Assembly: GCA_038240665.1 (NCBI GenBank)
Contig: JBBRGN010000248.1
Span: 1 to 7,328 of the forward strand
Direction of reading: 5' to 3'
DNA length: 7,328 nucleotides
Source: Haliscomenobacter sp038240665
Lineage (GTDB): Bacteria; Bacteroidota; Bacteroidia; Chitinophagales; Saprospiraceae
A program made the translations under genes and the position numbers. Under the pieces are notes generated by a model. That model was not told where the DNA came from. It made no database searches and was given only the letters and a program-made list of their open reading frames with translations. Below are positions 1-6,092 of this stretch, one piece after another; the stretch's first letter is position 1, and the number at the start of each line of letters is the position of its first letter.

Positions 1-271
1 GGTAGAATCGACGGTCTTCAAATTCAATCATCGATTGGATGTATGCCTCGGGCAAACCATCCGTAGCGGGAATCCTCCATTGCCCATCCTCGGCGATCCG
101 TGCCGAAAGTAGATCCCCATTTTCAGCTTCAATAACTCGACTCAAAGGCGTTTTGAACAAAGGAGAAGGCAGACAAAGTAAATATGCCATTACCATGCTG
201 ATGACAAAAGCAAAAGCTATGGCACCGGAACGGGTAGTCAATAAATTTTGAAAAGGAAAATGTTTATCCAC
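1..271 (-). CDS. pbpC: Penicillin-binding protein 1C, N-terminal fragment (runs off the left edge)
   Basis: Read on the minus strand, this frame gives about 90 residues. They comprise a short polar N-terminus, one membrane anchor (about residues 15-35, SGAIAFAFVISMVMAYLL), a segment ENGDLLSARIAEDGQWRIP, then IQSMIEFEDRRFY at the window edge. The EDRRFY motif starts the GT51 peptidoglycan glycosyltransferase domain and its first Glu is the expected catalytic residue. The DG-W-R-P stretch just before it is typical of PbpC rather than PBP1a. Family role: a bifunctional glycosyltransferase/transpeptidase anchored in the inner membrane and acting on peptidoglycan in the periplasm. The glycosyltransferase body and transpeptidase domain lie outside the window. 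The start is uncertain: I use GTG at 271, but TTG at 241 is possible. An ATG at 285 lies in another frame and stops after 15 codons. The frame is closed by TAG at 331-329. Confidence 0.8.
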   Translation of the reverse strand, partial: MDKHFPFQNLLTTRSGAIAFAFVISMVMAYLLCLPSPLFKTPLSRVIEAENGDLLSARIAEDGQWRIPATDGLPEAYIQSMIEFEDRRFY

Positions 272-733
272 TGATGTTGTTTCATTCCTGACAAATACCC
301 TGCAAATTAAAAACTTTTGTTGCCAACTCTATTCGCTCTTTCAGCCCATCAAGTAATTTAATTTGCGCTTTGTATAAATTATCGAGTTACCTACTTGAAA
401 AAAATTGTCGGCTAAGACATAGGAAGAGGGCACCCATTTATATCGCTCCATCACTTATATTTCTTAGAATCAGGAGGAAACTTACATTATTTTGAAATAA
501 GGGCTTGGAAACCAAAGTTTCTTTCTTATCCCCTTGAATTATTCATTATTTATCCGCTAACTTTAACCAGTTGAATTTTAAGTTTAGCTGCGTCTTTTTA
601 ACATTTTTTATGCTTGCTACGCTTAAGCCTGCTCACCAAACGAGGTGTACTTAACAATTCGATTCATTATTTAATATCAACGGTGGTTATTCCCTTTGAT
701 TTTTAATTTTTCCCATAATTTAATTTTTTTCAA
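272..733. other. Intergenic gap between divergent pbpC and the RRM gene
   Basis: No convincing coding frame is seen on either strand. The stretch is AT-rich and should hold the promoters of both divergent genes. One weak -7-like box, TATGCTTG at about 610-617 (7 of 8 to TAnnTTTG), could serve the RRM gene. It would leave a leader of about 110 bases, but no good -33 partner is visible. A palindrome GCTTAAGC lies at 621-628. An AGGAGG at 472-477 is not followed by a usable start codon. Confidence 0.5.
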
Positions 734-1147
734 ATGAACATTTTTGTCACAAAACTCAATTTCAGGACGCAAAGTGAAGACCTGAAAGAAACTTTTGAAG
801 CTTTTGGTGAAGTGGAATCCGCCAAAGTTATCATGGATCACGAAACAGGCAAATCTCGAGGCTTCGCCTTTGTTGAGATGCCAAATGATGATGAAGGACA
901 AGCTGCTATTGACGCACTAAACGAAACAGATCTTGACGGGAATACGATTGTTGTAAAAAAAGCAGAACCACGTAAATCTGGCGGTGGAAGCGGCGGAGGT
1001 TTCAATAGCCGTCCTCCACGATCTGGTGGCGATTATCGCCCCCGCGACAACTACGGCAGCCGCGATGGCGGTGGTGGTGGTTATGGCGGCGGCGGTCGGG
1101 ACCGTGACCGCGGTGGTCGGGATAACAACCGCCGTAACGACTACTAA
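734..1147 (+). CDS. RNA-binding protein with one RRM and a Gly/Arg-rich tail
   Basis: This 137-residue protein begins with a complete RNA recognition motif (about residues 1-78). RNP2 is IFVTKL (3-8) and RNP1 is KSRGFAFV (40-47), with the aromatic residues F4, F44 and F46 in the positions that stack on RNA bases. The remaining 55 or so residues are a low-complexity tail rich in Gly, Arg, Asp, Asn and Tyr (for example GGGGGYGGGGRDRDRGGRD), resembling RGG boxes. Bacterial proteins of this type (the Rbp family of Bacteroidota and cyanobacteria) bind single-stranded RNA in the cytoplasm. They are thought to act in post-transcriptional control or as RNA chaperones, sometimes under cold stress. The exact target cannot be inferred. 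The ATG at 734 is preceded by a T-rich stretch with no Shine-Dalgarno, as usual in this phylum. The gene is a single unit closed by the terminator at 1183-1225. Confidence 0.93.
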   Translation: MNIFVTKLNFRTQSEDLKETFEAFGEVESAKVIMDHETGKSRGFAFVEMPNDDEGQAAIDALNETDLDGNTIVVKKAEPRKSGGGSGGGFNSRPPRSGGDYRPRDNYGSRDGGGGGYGGGGRDRDRGGRDNNRRNDY

Positions 1148-1182
1148 GGACTTAAAGATTTATCGTTTGATCATTCATAATA

Positions 1183-1225
1183 GGCGGGTAACAGCTTCGA
1201 AGGGGTTGTTATCCGCCTTTTTTTT
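1183..1225 (+). terminator. Rho-independent terminator of the RRM gene
   Basis: A 13-bp stem (arms 1183-1195 and 1205-1217, GGCGGGTAACAGC against GTTGTTATCCGCC, including two G-U pairs) has a 9-base loop and is followed by eight T at 1218-1225. It starts 35 bases after the stop codon. Minus-strand transcripts from the convergent acyltransferase also meet this hairpin, but no T-run follows on that side, so termination there would be weaker. Confidence 0.9.
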
Positions 1226-1247
1226 AAAAACTTCATATGGCGCTCGC

Positions 1248-2420
1248 TTACATAAACCGATCCTTTAACCGCAAAAAAGAATTTTCAAAATAGCGTTTTG
1301 ATAAAAAAGCTATTCCTAATATTCCAACGGTAATCGTACCATAGAAAAATAAAGCGCCAGAAAGCCATCCAAGCTGCTGCATTTGCTGATCAAAACAGGC
1401 AAAAAAAAGTACAATGATGATGATGTGGTACATGTAGACCCCGTAAGATACATCCCCAAGTTGTTGCAATATTTTACCCTGAAACCCAAAAAGGCGTTTT
1501 TCATTTAACGCGATGTTCAAAATCAACCAGAGGTACAAAACATAAACCAACCAACCGGCTACGGGAGTATTATCAAGAACAAATCCATAGTAGGGACCAA
1601 CTGGGCTTTTCATCAAACTGTAATGAAAGAAAAAACGCAGGGTAAGCAGCCCAAAGAATAGGATCTGCATGGGAATGGAAAACAAAAAAGATGCCGCGAG
1701 CGGTTTTTGACGATGAAAAAGCCAATAAGCCCCCAGACTTCCGATGGCCATGGCTTCAAATTGCAATTGGTCGATTTGATCAGCGATTTTTCGGTCAGCA
1801 AGCCAATAATTGGCCCAAAGTGACAATATTCCTTTGATGATCATGATACCAATCAGCATTTTTGGAAAAAACTGGAGATTTTTGCAATGACGGGCCATTG
1901 GCGCCCAGAATAGATAAAAAATCTCTTCGACCCCGATCGACCAGAGCGGTTCTAATAAGTTATGGCCATAGAAAAAATTAACCATAAAAGGCATAAAGAA
2001 GAGGTAATAGAGCCAAACCTGACTGAGCGTGAAGGCCGAATGGTACTGGTAAAAAAAGGTATTCAGCACCCAAGGCAATCCAATCGTTCCGATCCAGATC
2101 ACTAGAAAATAAAGGGGCCATATGCGTAGAATCCGTCGGGCGTAGAAATTACGGATGTCGATGGGGGGATAAACGCCGCGTTTTTCGTTTTGGCTAAACT
2201 CTTTCAGCAGCAAATAGGTAATTAAAAAACCGCTGAGCACAAAAAAGATGGAAACCGCCAATCCGCCGGTATTGAAAATGGTGAAGCGCTCAAAATTTGG
2301 CAAATGGTGGCTCTTACGGATGTCTTCCGCATGTTGAAAAATGACCAAATAGGCCGCCACAAACCTCATTCCATTTAGCCCTGAAAATTTTTTTATTTCC
2401 CGGTACACATAACCATCCAT
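1248..2420 (-). CDS. Acyltransferase-3 family membrane protein (OafA/YrhL-like)
   Basis: This 390-residue polytopic protein has about ten hydrophobic segments and matches the length and motif order of the acyltransferase-3 family, which transfers acyl groups (often acetyl) onto surface sugars. Visible family marks are the start FSGLNGMRFVAAYLVIFQH with the expected catalytic His30, FFVLSGFLIT (59-68), the basic cluster ARRILRIWPLY (94-104), WSIGVEEIFYLFW (160-172), LGDVSYGVYMYH (321-332) and a closing YFENSF. It would sit in the inner membrane. The likely substrate is an exopolysaccharide, O-antigen or peptidoglycan sugar. No glycosyltransferase cluster is nearby to say which, and no periplasmic SGNH domain is attached. 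The ATG at 2420 gives the normal N-terminus. The gene lies 87 bases downstream of fumC on the same strand, so read-through transcription from fumC is possible, but the functions are unrelated. Confidence 0.92.
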   Translation of the reverse strand: MDGYVYREIKKFSGLNGMRFVAAYLVIFQHAEDIRKSHHLPNFERFTIFNTGGLAVSIFFVLSGFLITYLLLKEFSQNEKRGVYPPIDIRNFYARRILRIWPLYFLVIWIGTIGLPWVLNTFFYQYHSAFTLSQVWLYYLFFMPFMVNFFYGHNLLEPLWSIGVEEIFYLFWAPMARHCKNLQFFPKMLIGIMIIKGILSLWANYWLADRKIADQIDQLQFEAMAIGSLGAYWLFHRQKPLAASFLFSIPMQILFFGLLTLRFFFHYSLMKSPVGPYYGFVLDNTPVAGWLVYVLYLWLILNIALNEKRLFGFQGKILQQLGDVSYGVYMYHIIIIVLFFACFDQQMQQLGWLSGALFFYGTITVGILGIAFLSKRYFENSFLRLKDRFM

Positions 2421-2434
2421 ATCCTCATCACATC

Positions 2435-2485
2435 AGTCGAGAATCAGCGTCTAACTTAGAAAGCAAGAGCTACCGATTCTCGACT
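2435..2485. repeat. 11-bp inverted repeat between fumC and the acyltransferase gene
   Basis: AGTCGAGAATC (2435-2445) is repeated perfectly in inverted form as GATTCTCGACT (2475-2485), with 29 bases between. On the minus strand the hairpin lies after the fumC stop and before the acyltransferase start. There is no T-run after it, so it is not a classical intrinsic terminator. It could be a processing or attenuation structure, or a protein-binding site. The loop contains a further small palindrome, CTAACTTAG (2451-2459). Confidence 0.6.
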
Positions 2486-2507
2486 TAATAAATTATCCAA
2501 CAGTCAA

Positions 2508-3890
2508 TTAGATCATTTCCTCAGGGCGTACCCATTCGTCAAACTGCTCGGCAGTCAACAAACCCAGTTCAAGGGCAGCAGCTTTCAAGGTTTTGTTTTC
2601 GGCATGGGCTTTTTTGGCGATTTTAGCTGCGTTATCATACCCGATTTTGGTATTCAAAGCCGTTACCAGCATCAAGGAATTGTTGAGATGTTCGGTGATG
2701 CGCGGCTGGTTGGGTTCAATGCCCACGGCACAGTGTTCGTTGAAGCTATTGCAGGCATCGCCAATCAAACGAGCTGACATCAGGAAGTTGAAGATGATCA
2801 AAGGTTTGAACACGTTCAACTCAAAATGACCGGTTAATCCGCCCACGTTGATGGCTACATCGTTGCCAATGACCTGCGCCATTGACATCGTCAGTGCTTC
2901 AGATTGCGTGGGATTCACCTTGCCGGGCATGATCGAAGAACCAGGCTCATTCTCCGGAATAAAAATTTCACCAATGCCCGAACGCGGACCAGAAGCCAAC
3001 ATCCGGATGTCGTTACCAATTTTAAAAAGCGCTACTGCTGCGGTTTTCAATGCACCGTGAGCTTCCACCAAGGCATCGTGGCTAGCCAAGGCCTCGTATT
3101 TATTTTCGGCAGTAATAAAAGGTAGACCGCTCAAATCAGCGATGTGTTTGGCCACATTCACGGCGTATCCTGGAGGGGTGTTCAAACCAGTGCCTACCGC
3201 TGTACCACCCAAAGCCAATTCAGCTACGTGTGGCAGTGTGTTGCGGATAGCGCGCATGGCATGATTCAATTGCGACACATAACCGGAGATCTCCTGCCCT
3301 AAGGTAATGGGCGTAGCATCCATAAAGTGTGTACGACCGATTTTCACGACCTGCATATAGGCTTCCGATTTCGCTTTAAGCGTATCGTGTAGCAATTGGA
3401 TGTTGGGTAAGGTATGGTCTACCAGAATTTTATAAGCCGCGATGTGCATCGCAGTTGGGAAAGTGTCATTGGAAGATTGCGACTTGTTGACATCGTCGTT
3501 GGGGTGCAAGGCTTTTTTTTCATCCTCCATCTTGCCACCAATCAACACTTGCGCACGATTGGAAATGACTTCATTGACGTTCATGTTGGATTGAGTACCT
3601 GAGCCCGTTTGCCAAACTACGAGTGGAAATTCTCCATCCAATTGTCCGGTTGTAATTTCGTCGCAAACTCGGGCAATGAGATCCGCTTTTTCTTTGGACA
3701 AAACGCCGGCATCCAAATTGGTATAAGCAGCCGCTTTTTTTAGAATAGCAAAAGCGCGAATGGTTTCAATCGGCATCAAGTGTCCACCAATTTTAAAGTT
3801 TTCAAATGAGCGCTGGGTCTGTGCGCCCCAATATTTTTCAGCTGGTACTTCTACGTAGCCAAGACTGTCTTTTTCGGTTCTGAAGGCCAT
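2508..3890 (-). CDS. fumC: Class II fumarate hydratase
   Basis: This 460-residue protein is full length for the family (E. coli FumC is 467). It catalyses the reversible hydration of fumarate to malate in the TCA cycle, as a cytoplasmic homotetramer with no iron-sulfur cluster. Sequence marks are GSGTQSNMN (96-104), SSND (139-142), GRTHFMDATPITLGQE with the active-site His188, and the lyase-family signature GSSIMPGKVN (317-326) carrying the catalytic Ser on the mobile loop. The N-terminal FRTEKDSLGYVEVPAEKYWGAQTQRS is typical of fumarase rather than aspartase or argininosuccinate lyase. All key residues are present and the frame is intact. It is divergent from the superoxide dismutase gene, with 226 bases between starts. 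Being oxygen-stable, class II fumarase fits an aerobic organism. That the two divergent genes share stress control is only inference. Confidence 0.97.
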   Translation of the reverse strand: MAFRTEKDSLGYVEVPAEKYWGAQTQRSFENFKIGGHLMPIETIRAFAILKKAAAYTNLDAGVLSKEKADLIARVCDEITTGQLDGEFPLVVWQTGSGTQSNMNVNEVISNRAQVLIGGKMEDEKKALHPNDDVNKSQSSNDTFPTAMHIAAYKILVDHTLPNIQLLHDTLKAKSEAYMQVVKIGRTHFMDATPITLGQEISGYVSQLNHAMRAIRNTLPHVAELALGGTAVGTGLNTPPGYAVNVAKHIADLSGLPFITAENKYEALASHDALVEAHGALKTAAVALFKIGNDIRMLASGPRSGIGEIFIPENEPGSSIMPGKVNPTQSEALTMSMAQVIGNDVAINVGGLTGHFELNVFKPLIIFNFLMSARLIGDACNSFNEHCAVGIEPNQPRITEHLNNSLMLVTALNTKIGYDNAAKIAKKAHAENKTLKAAALELGLLTAEQFDEWVRPEEMI

Positions 3891-3912
3891 GAGTTGTAAT
3901 TTTTTTGAAGGC

Positions 3913-3920
3913 TAAAGGTA
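3913..3920 (-). promoter_or_regulatory. Possible -7 box for fumC
   Basis: On the minus strand this reads TACCTTTA, 7 of 8 to the Bacteroidota -7 consensus TAnnTTTG, about 23 bases before the fumC ATG. No -33 TTTG lies at good spacing (the nearest is 26 bases upstream), so the call is weak. Confidence 0.25.
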
Positions 3921-3977
3921 AGTAAAAGCTTGAAATGTTAGCGATTCAAAGACGCGCTATGTTTAGCAGGGCACGAG

Positions 3978-4009
3978 TTTCGGGGTATCACAAAAACTCT
4001 TTATCTTTG
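3978..4009 (+). promoter_or_regulatory. Bacteroidota-type promoter for the superoxide dismutase gene
   Basis: TATCTTTG at 4002-4009 is a full match to the -7 consensus TAnnTTTG. TTTC at 3978-3981, 20 bases upstream, is close to the -33 element TTTG. Transcription would start near 4016, leaving a leader of about 100 bases before the ATG at 4117. Confidence 0.6.
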
Positions 4010-4116
4010 TAAATGTTGATAGAATAGATAAATCGGCACTGCTGGATTTTTTTTGGTAAAAAGGAATACCAGTAGTATAAATAAACCAACATTTCAAAAA
4101 CTCAAAAAAAGCTATT

Positions 4117-4734
4117 ATGTCTTTTCAACTTCCCGCACTGCCCTACGGATTCGATGCGCTAGAACCAAACATTGATGCGCATACCATGGAAATCCATCAT
4201 GGCAAACATCATGCAGCGTATACCAATAACCTCAATGCCGCCATTCTAGGAACCGAATTAGAAGGGAAGACCATCGAGGAAATTTTGGCTCACATTTCTA
4301 CGTTGAGCCCCGCTATCCGCAACAACGGCGGCGGTTTTTTCAACCACAACCTATTTTGGACGATCATGTCGCCAAATGGTTCACCAGAACCAGCGGCTTC
4401 ATTGGCCATTCATGGTGCTATTGTTGCTGAATTGGGTGGTATGGAAACCTTTCGCAAAGATTTTGCCGCAGCAGGAGCAACCCGTTTTGGTTCAGGTTGG
4501 GCTTGGTTGAGCGTGGACGCCGATGGAAAATTGTTTGTAAGTTCTTCTCCAAACCAGGATAACCCCTTGATGGATATAGCGGACAAAAAAGGCACGCCAA
4601 TTCTTGGATTGGACGTTTGGGAACATGCTTATTATTTGAACTACCAAAACCGCCGTCCTGATTACATCGAATCTTTTTTCAGCATCATCAACTGGGAAGA
4701 AGTGAACAAGCGCTATTTGGCAGCTAAGGAATAA
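4117..4734 (+). CDS. sodA: Iron/manganese superoxide dismutase, Mn-type or cambialistic
   Basis: This 205-residue protein is full length for the Fe/Mn superoxide dismutase family, which converts superoxide to oxygen and hydrogen peroxide. The four metal ligands are visible: His27 in MEIHHGKHH, His77 in FFNHNLFW, and Asp166 and His170 in the family signature LDVWEHAYY. The Gly four residues before His77 (Gly73) and the Gln in PNQDNPLMD (Gln147) are the arrangement of manganese enzymes. Iron enzymes carry the active-site Gln nearer the second His. Dual metal use, known in Bacteroides, cannot be excluded. No signal peptide is seen, so it should act in the cytoplasm. The start is at 4117 after an A-rich leader without Shine-Dalgarno. 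The gene is a single unit with its own promoter and two hairpins after the stop. Confidence 0.95.
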   Translation: MSFQLPALPYGFDALEPNIDAHTMEIHHGKHHAAYTNNLNAAILGTELEGKTIEEILAHISTLSPAIRNNGGGFFNHNLFWTIMSPNGSPEPAASLAIHGAIVAELGGMETFRKDFAAAGATRFGSGWAWLSVDADGKLFVSSSPNQDNPLMDIADKKGTPILGLDVWEHAYYLNYQNRRPDYIESFFSIINWEEVNKRYLAAKE

Positions 4735-4763
4735 TCGATAATTTTATCATCGATGATAGATTA

Positions 4764-4832
4764 AGGAATGAGTCAATAATAAGGTAGCAAAAGAGACAGA
4801 CTAGATTGGCATCTTATTGTTGAATCATTCCT
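4764..4832 (+). repeat. Long imperfect inverted repeat in the sodA 3' UTR
   Basis: Arms 4764-4785 and 4811-4832 can pair over 22 positions with one mismatch and two G-U pairs, around a 25-base loop. The hairpin starts 30 bases after the sodA stop and ends four bases before the terminator stem, so the transcript end could form two stacked stem-loops. The right arm ends in GAATCATTCCT, a word that recurs at 5333-5343. Confidence 0.6.
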
Positions 4833-4836
4833 AATG

Positions 4837-4881
4837 AAGAGGCCATGAAACAATGCAGGTTGTTTCGTGGCCTCTTTTGTG
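4837..4881 (+). terminator. Terminator after sodA, shared with the convergent small gene
   Basis: A 17-bp stem (arms 4837-4853 and 4860-4876, AAGAGGCCATGAAACAA against TTGTTTCGTGGCCTCTT, one G-U pair) has a 6-base loop and is followed by TTTTGTGT on the plus strand. On the minus strand the hairpin is met 12 bases after the TAG at 4889, the stop of the shifted frame of the convergent gene, so it probably serves both directions. Confidence 0.8.
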
Positions 4882-4888
4882 TAAAAAG

Positions 4889-4958
4889 CTATTCTTGCAT
4901 TTTATCGGCAAAACCCATACTTAAAGTAATGCTCATTAACGCTATACCCAGAAAAAAA
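4889..4958 (-). other. Frame break at a T7 run and the lost C-terminal tail of the small membrane protein
   Basis: On the minus strand the small gene reads GTT TTT TTC TGG GTA TAG through seven T (complement of A 4952-4958). In the -1 frame the reading continues as FFLGIALMSITL, then about ten more residues ending in ADKMQE and TAG at 4889. This gives a second hydrophobic segment and a charged tail, as expected of a two-helix membrane protein. That stop lies 12 bases before the shared terminator hairpin, a natural gene end. T TTT TTC also fits the X XXY YYZ pattern of -1 slippery sites. Alternatives are a one-base sequencing error, a real mutation, or transcript slippage. Confidence 0.6.
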
Positions 4959-5193
4959 CCAGCAAAGTCCAGCGGTTGCTGGCAGTTTTTCCAGCTTTAA
5001 ACAGCAGATACCCCACTAAAATATTGAACAGTGCCCAGATGACATTGACGGTAGGGGAGGACAATCCTTTTCCTGGCGGGTTGGCAAAAGGGCTGGGAAA
5101 TGCATCCCCTGAAATCCCGTTTACAAAGTGAGGGACGGCATTGCTTAAAAACATACCAGCAAAAAAACAGGCTAAGTAGTGGTACCATTTCAT
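4942..5193 (-). CDS. Small conserved-looking membrane protein, apparently frame-shifted near its end
   Basis: The frame gives 83 residues from ATG 5193. It has a first hydrophobic helix (about 4-20, HYLACFFAGMFLSNAVP), a polar conserved-looking centre (PHFVNGISGDAFPSPFANPP, then GKGLSSPTVN), and a second helix (about 49-65, VNVIWALFNILVGYLLF). The stop at 4944-4942 falls just after a run of seven T. The central HFVNGISG-FPSPFA-PPG-GLSSP-VNV pattern reminds me of an uncharacterised small membrane protein family seen in several phyla, but I cannot name a function. An upstream start at 5253 would add 20 residues. I prefer 5193 because the hydrophobic helix then begins close to the N-terminus. 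With a -1 shift the product would be about 101 residues, ending at 4889. The gene is convergent with sodA and shares its terminator. Confidence 0.7.
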   Translation of the reverse strand: MKWYHYLACFFAGMFLSNAVPHFVNGISGDAFPSPFANPPGKGLSSPTVNVIWALFNILVGYLLFKAGKTASNRWTLLVFFWV

Positions 5194-5362
5194 ACGGAAA
5201 GAGGATTTTAAGTGGGTTATCAGGAATTTAAATTTAGTTTTCCTATCCAACAAATTCCGAATAAGCGCTCAGTTATTGGTTGTGAAACTTTCCTTTAATT
5301 TAAGAAAATCATCCAGATTCAGTATCATTTCCGAATCATTCCTTAGTCTTTTAATCTAAAAA

Positions 5363-5389
5363 TACATTTGACTTCGAGCTTAGAAGTCA
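5363..5389 (+). promoter_or_regulatory. Possible promoter with an overlapping inverted repeat
   Basis: TACATTTG at 5363-5370 matches the -7 consensus TAnnTTTG, without a clear -33 box. A perfect inverted repeat TGACTTC-N7-GAAGTCA (5369-5389) begins inside it and would span the transcription start, about 30 bases before the ATG at 5421. This is a plausible operator position, or a hairpin at the very 5' end of the transcript. Confidence 0.35.
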
Positions 5390-5420
5390 GTTGTTGTGAA
5401 GCTTGTTGCATGTTTTCAGG

Positions 5421-5660
5421 ATGTTTCATAAATTACTGAAACGTGATGGAAAGGTACGAACCGAATGGAATTTTAAAGACTTCTTGGCCGGATTGCTCGG
5501 CTTTGCCACGAGTTATCTCTACTGCGCCCAATTTATAGACGATAACGACTTGTTCTTTGGACGAGAAATGCCAAAAAAATTTCTTCGATCCAAAAACGGA
5601 ATGAATGCGCTTATTTTTTGCTGTGCTTGGGTTCCGTTTTTAGGAAATGAAATAGCCTGA
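5421..5660 (+). CDS. Hypothetical small protein, unrecognised
   Basis: Starting at ATG 5421 the frame gives 79 residues; a TTG at 5403 would add six. I do not recognise the protein. It has a basic N-terminus (MFHKLLKRDGKVRTEW), a moderately hydrophobic stretch (FLAGLLGFATSYLYCAQF, about 22-39), a polar part with FGREMPKKFLRSKNG, and a second hydrophobic stretch (MNALIFCCAWVPFLG) with two adjacent Cys. A possible promoter lies at 5363-5370. Just past the stop, another frame reads PEEQRILMGQLSEMVGIVVG from 5656 to a TAG about 60 bases on, which looks more protein-like than chance, so a +1 frame break near 5655 is conceivable. It may be a decayed gene, an orphan, or spurious. From 5661 to the next gene at 5944 I see nothing else. 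Confidence 0.4.
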   Translation: MFHKLLKRDGKVRTEWNFKDFLAGLLGFATSYLYCAQFIDDNDLFFGREMPKKFLRSKNGMNALIFCCAWVPFLGNEIA

Positions 5661-5943
5661 AGAACAGCGCATTTTGATGGGACAACTGAGTGAAATGGTT
5701 GGCATAGTGGTTGGGTTGTAGCCTATTTACCGCCAACTACCCTCTAAATCAGCGGGGGTAAGCCAAAACTCTATTGCTAAGATATACTAATTCAAAATTT
5801 CAATTCGTTAAAATCTCAACCAGCAATAATAAATCTTGCGTTACATTCTACTCCGATTGTACTGATTGATATTGAACATACCCTGTACCGATTGACCATC
5901 TTCTCTGCCAATTACATCTACTTACCACCCAAAATTTTCACCC

Positions 5944-6027
5944 ATGATCATTCTAGGATTTTTTATCGTCATCTTGCTTTTTTTTGGCGTAAACATGTTT
6001 AAAGACGCTAAGCAAGGCAATTCTTAA
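5944..6027 (+). CDS. 27-residue hydrophobic microprotein
   Basis: ATG 5944 opens a 27-codon frame ending in TAA at 6025-6027. The product is one membrane-spanning segment (MIILGFFIVILLFFGVNMF) followed by a short polar tail, KDAKQGNS. Six bases after the stop begins a perfect 14-bp terminator stem, which makes this a good candidate for a real, separately transcribed gene. The N-out or N-in orientation and the partner are unknown. Single-helix proteins of this size often bind and modulate a larger membrane protein, but nothing here points to one. There is no Shine-Dalgarno, as for the neighbours, and no clear promoter box in the AT-rich 280 bases upstream. The alternative is that the ORF is chance and the terminator belongs to another short RNA or to the convergent lipoprotein gene. 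Confidence 0.55.
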   Translation: MIILGFFIVILLFFGVNMFKDAKQGNS

Positions 6028-6032
6028 AACTT

Positions 6033-6071
6033 AAAGCTGATGCGTTCGAATTTCAACGCATCAGCTTTTTT
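6033..6071 (+). terminator. Perfect 14-bp terminator after the microprotein
   Basis: AAAGCTGATGCGTT (6033-6046) pairs without mismatch with AACGCATCAGCTTT (6055-6068) across an 8-base loop, and the T-run extends to 6071. On the minus strand, reached 21 bases after the lipoprotein stop, the hairpin is followed by AAGTTTTAAG. It may therefore also end that transcript, less efficiently. Confidence 0.88.
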
Positions 6072-6092
6072 GATCTAAATCCTTCCTCCGAG

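Noticed and set aside
39..251. Plus-strand 70-codon frame at the left edge
   Set aside because: The minus strand here encodes a clear PbpC N-terminus with a membrane anchor and the EDRRFY motif.
472..477. AGGAGG, a perfect Shine-Dalgarno-like hexamer
   Set aside because: No start codon with an open frame follows, and genes in this window do not use Shine-Dalgarno sequences.
984..1268. Plus-strand frame inside and past the RRM gene, rich in Ala and Val
   Set aside because: It is the out-of-frame reading of the Gly-rich tail codons (GGN becomes GCN or GTN) and carries no independent signal.
2593..3602. Several plus-strand frames opposite fumC
   Set aside because: They are antisense shadows of the intact fumC gene, whose motifs explain the sequence fully.
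4410..4600. Two minus-strand frames opposite sodA
   Set aside because: They are shadows of the intact superoxide dismutase frame.
4746..4757. Perfect 12-base palindrome ATCATCGATGAT just after the sodA stop
   Set aside because: It is short, has no promoter context, and is likely to be chance in AT-rich DNA. It could at most be part of the 3' UTR structure.
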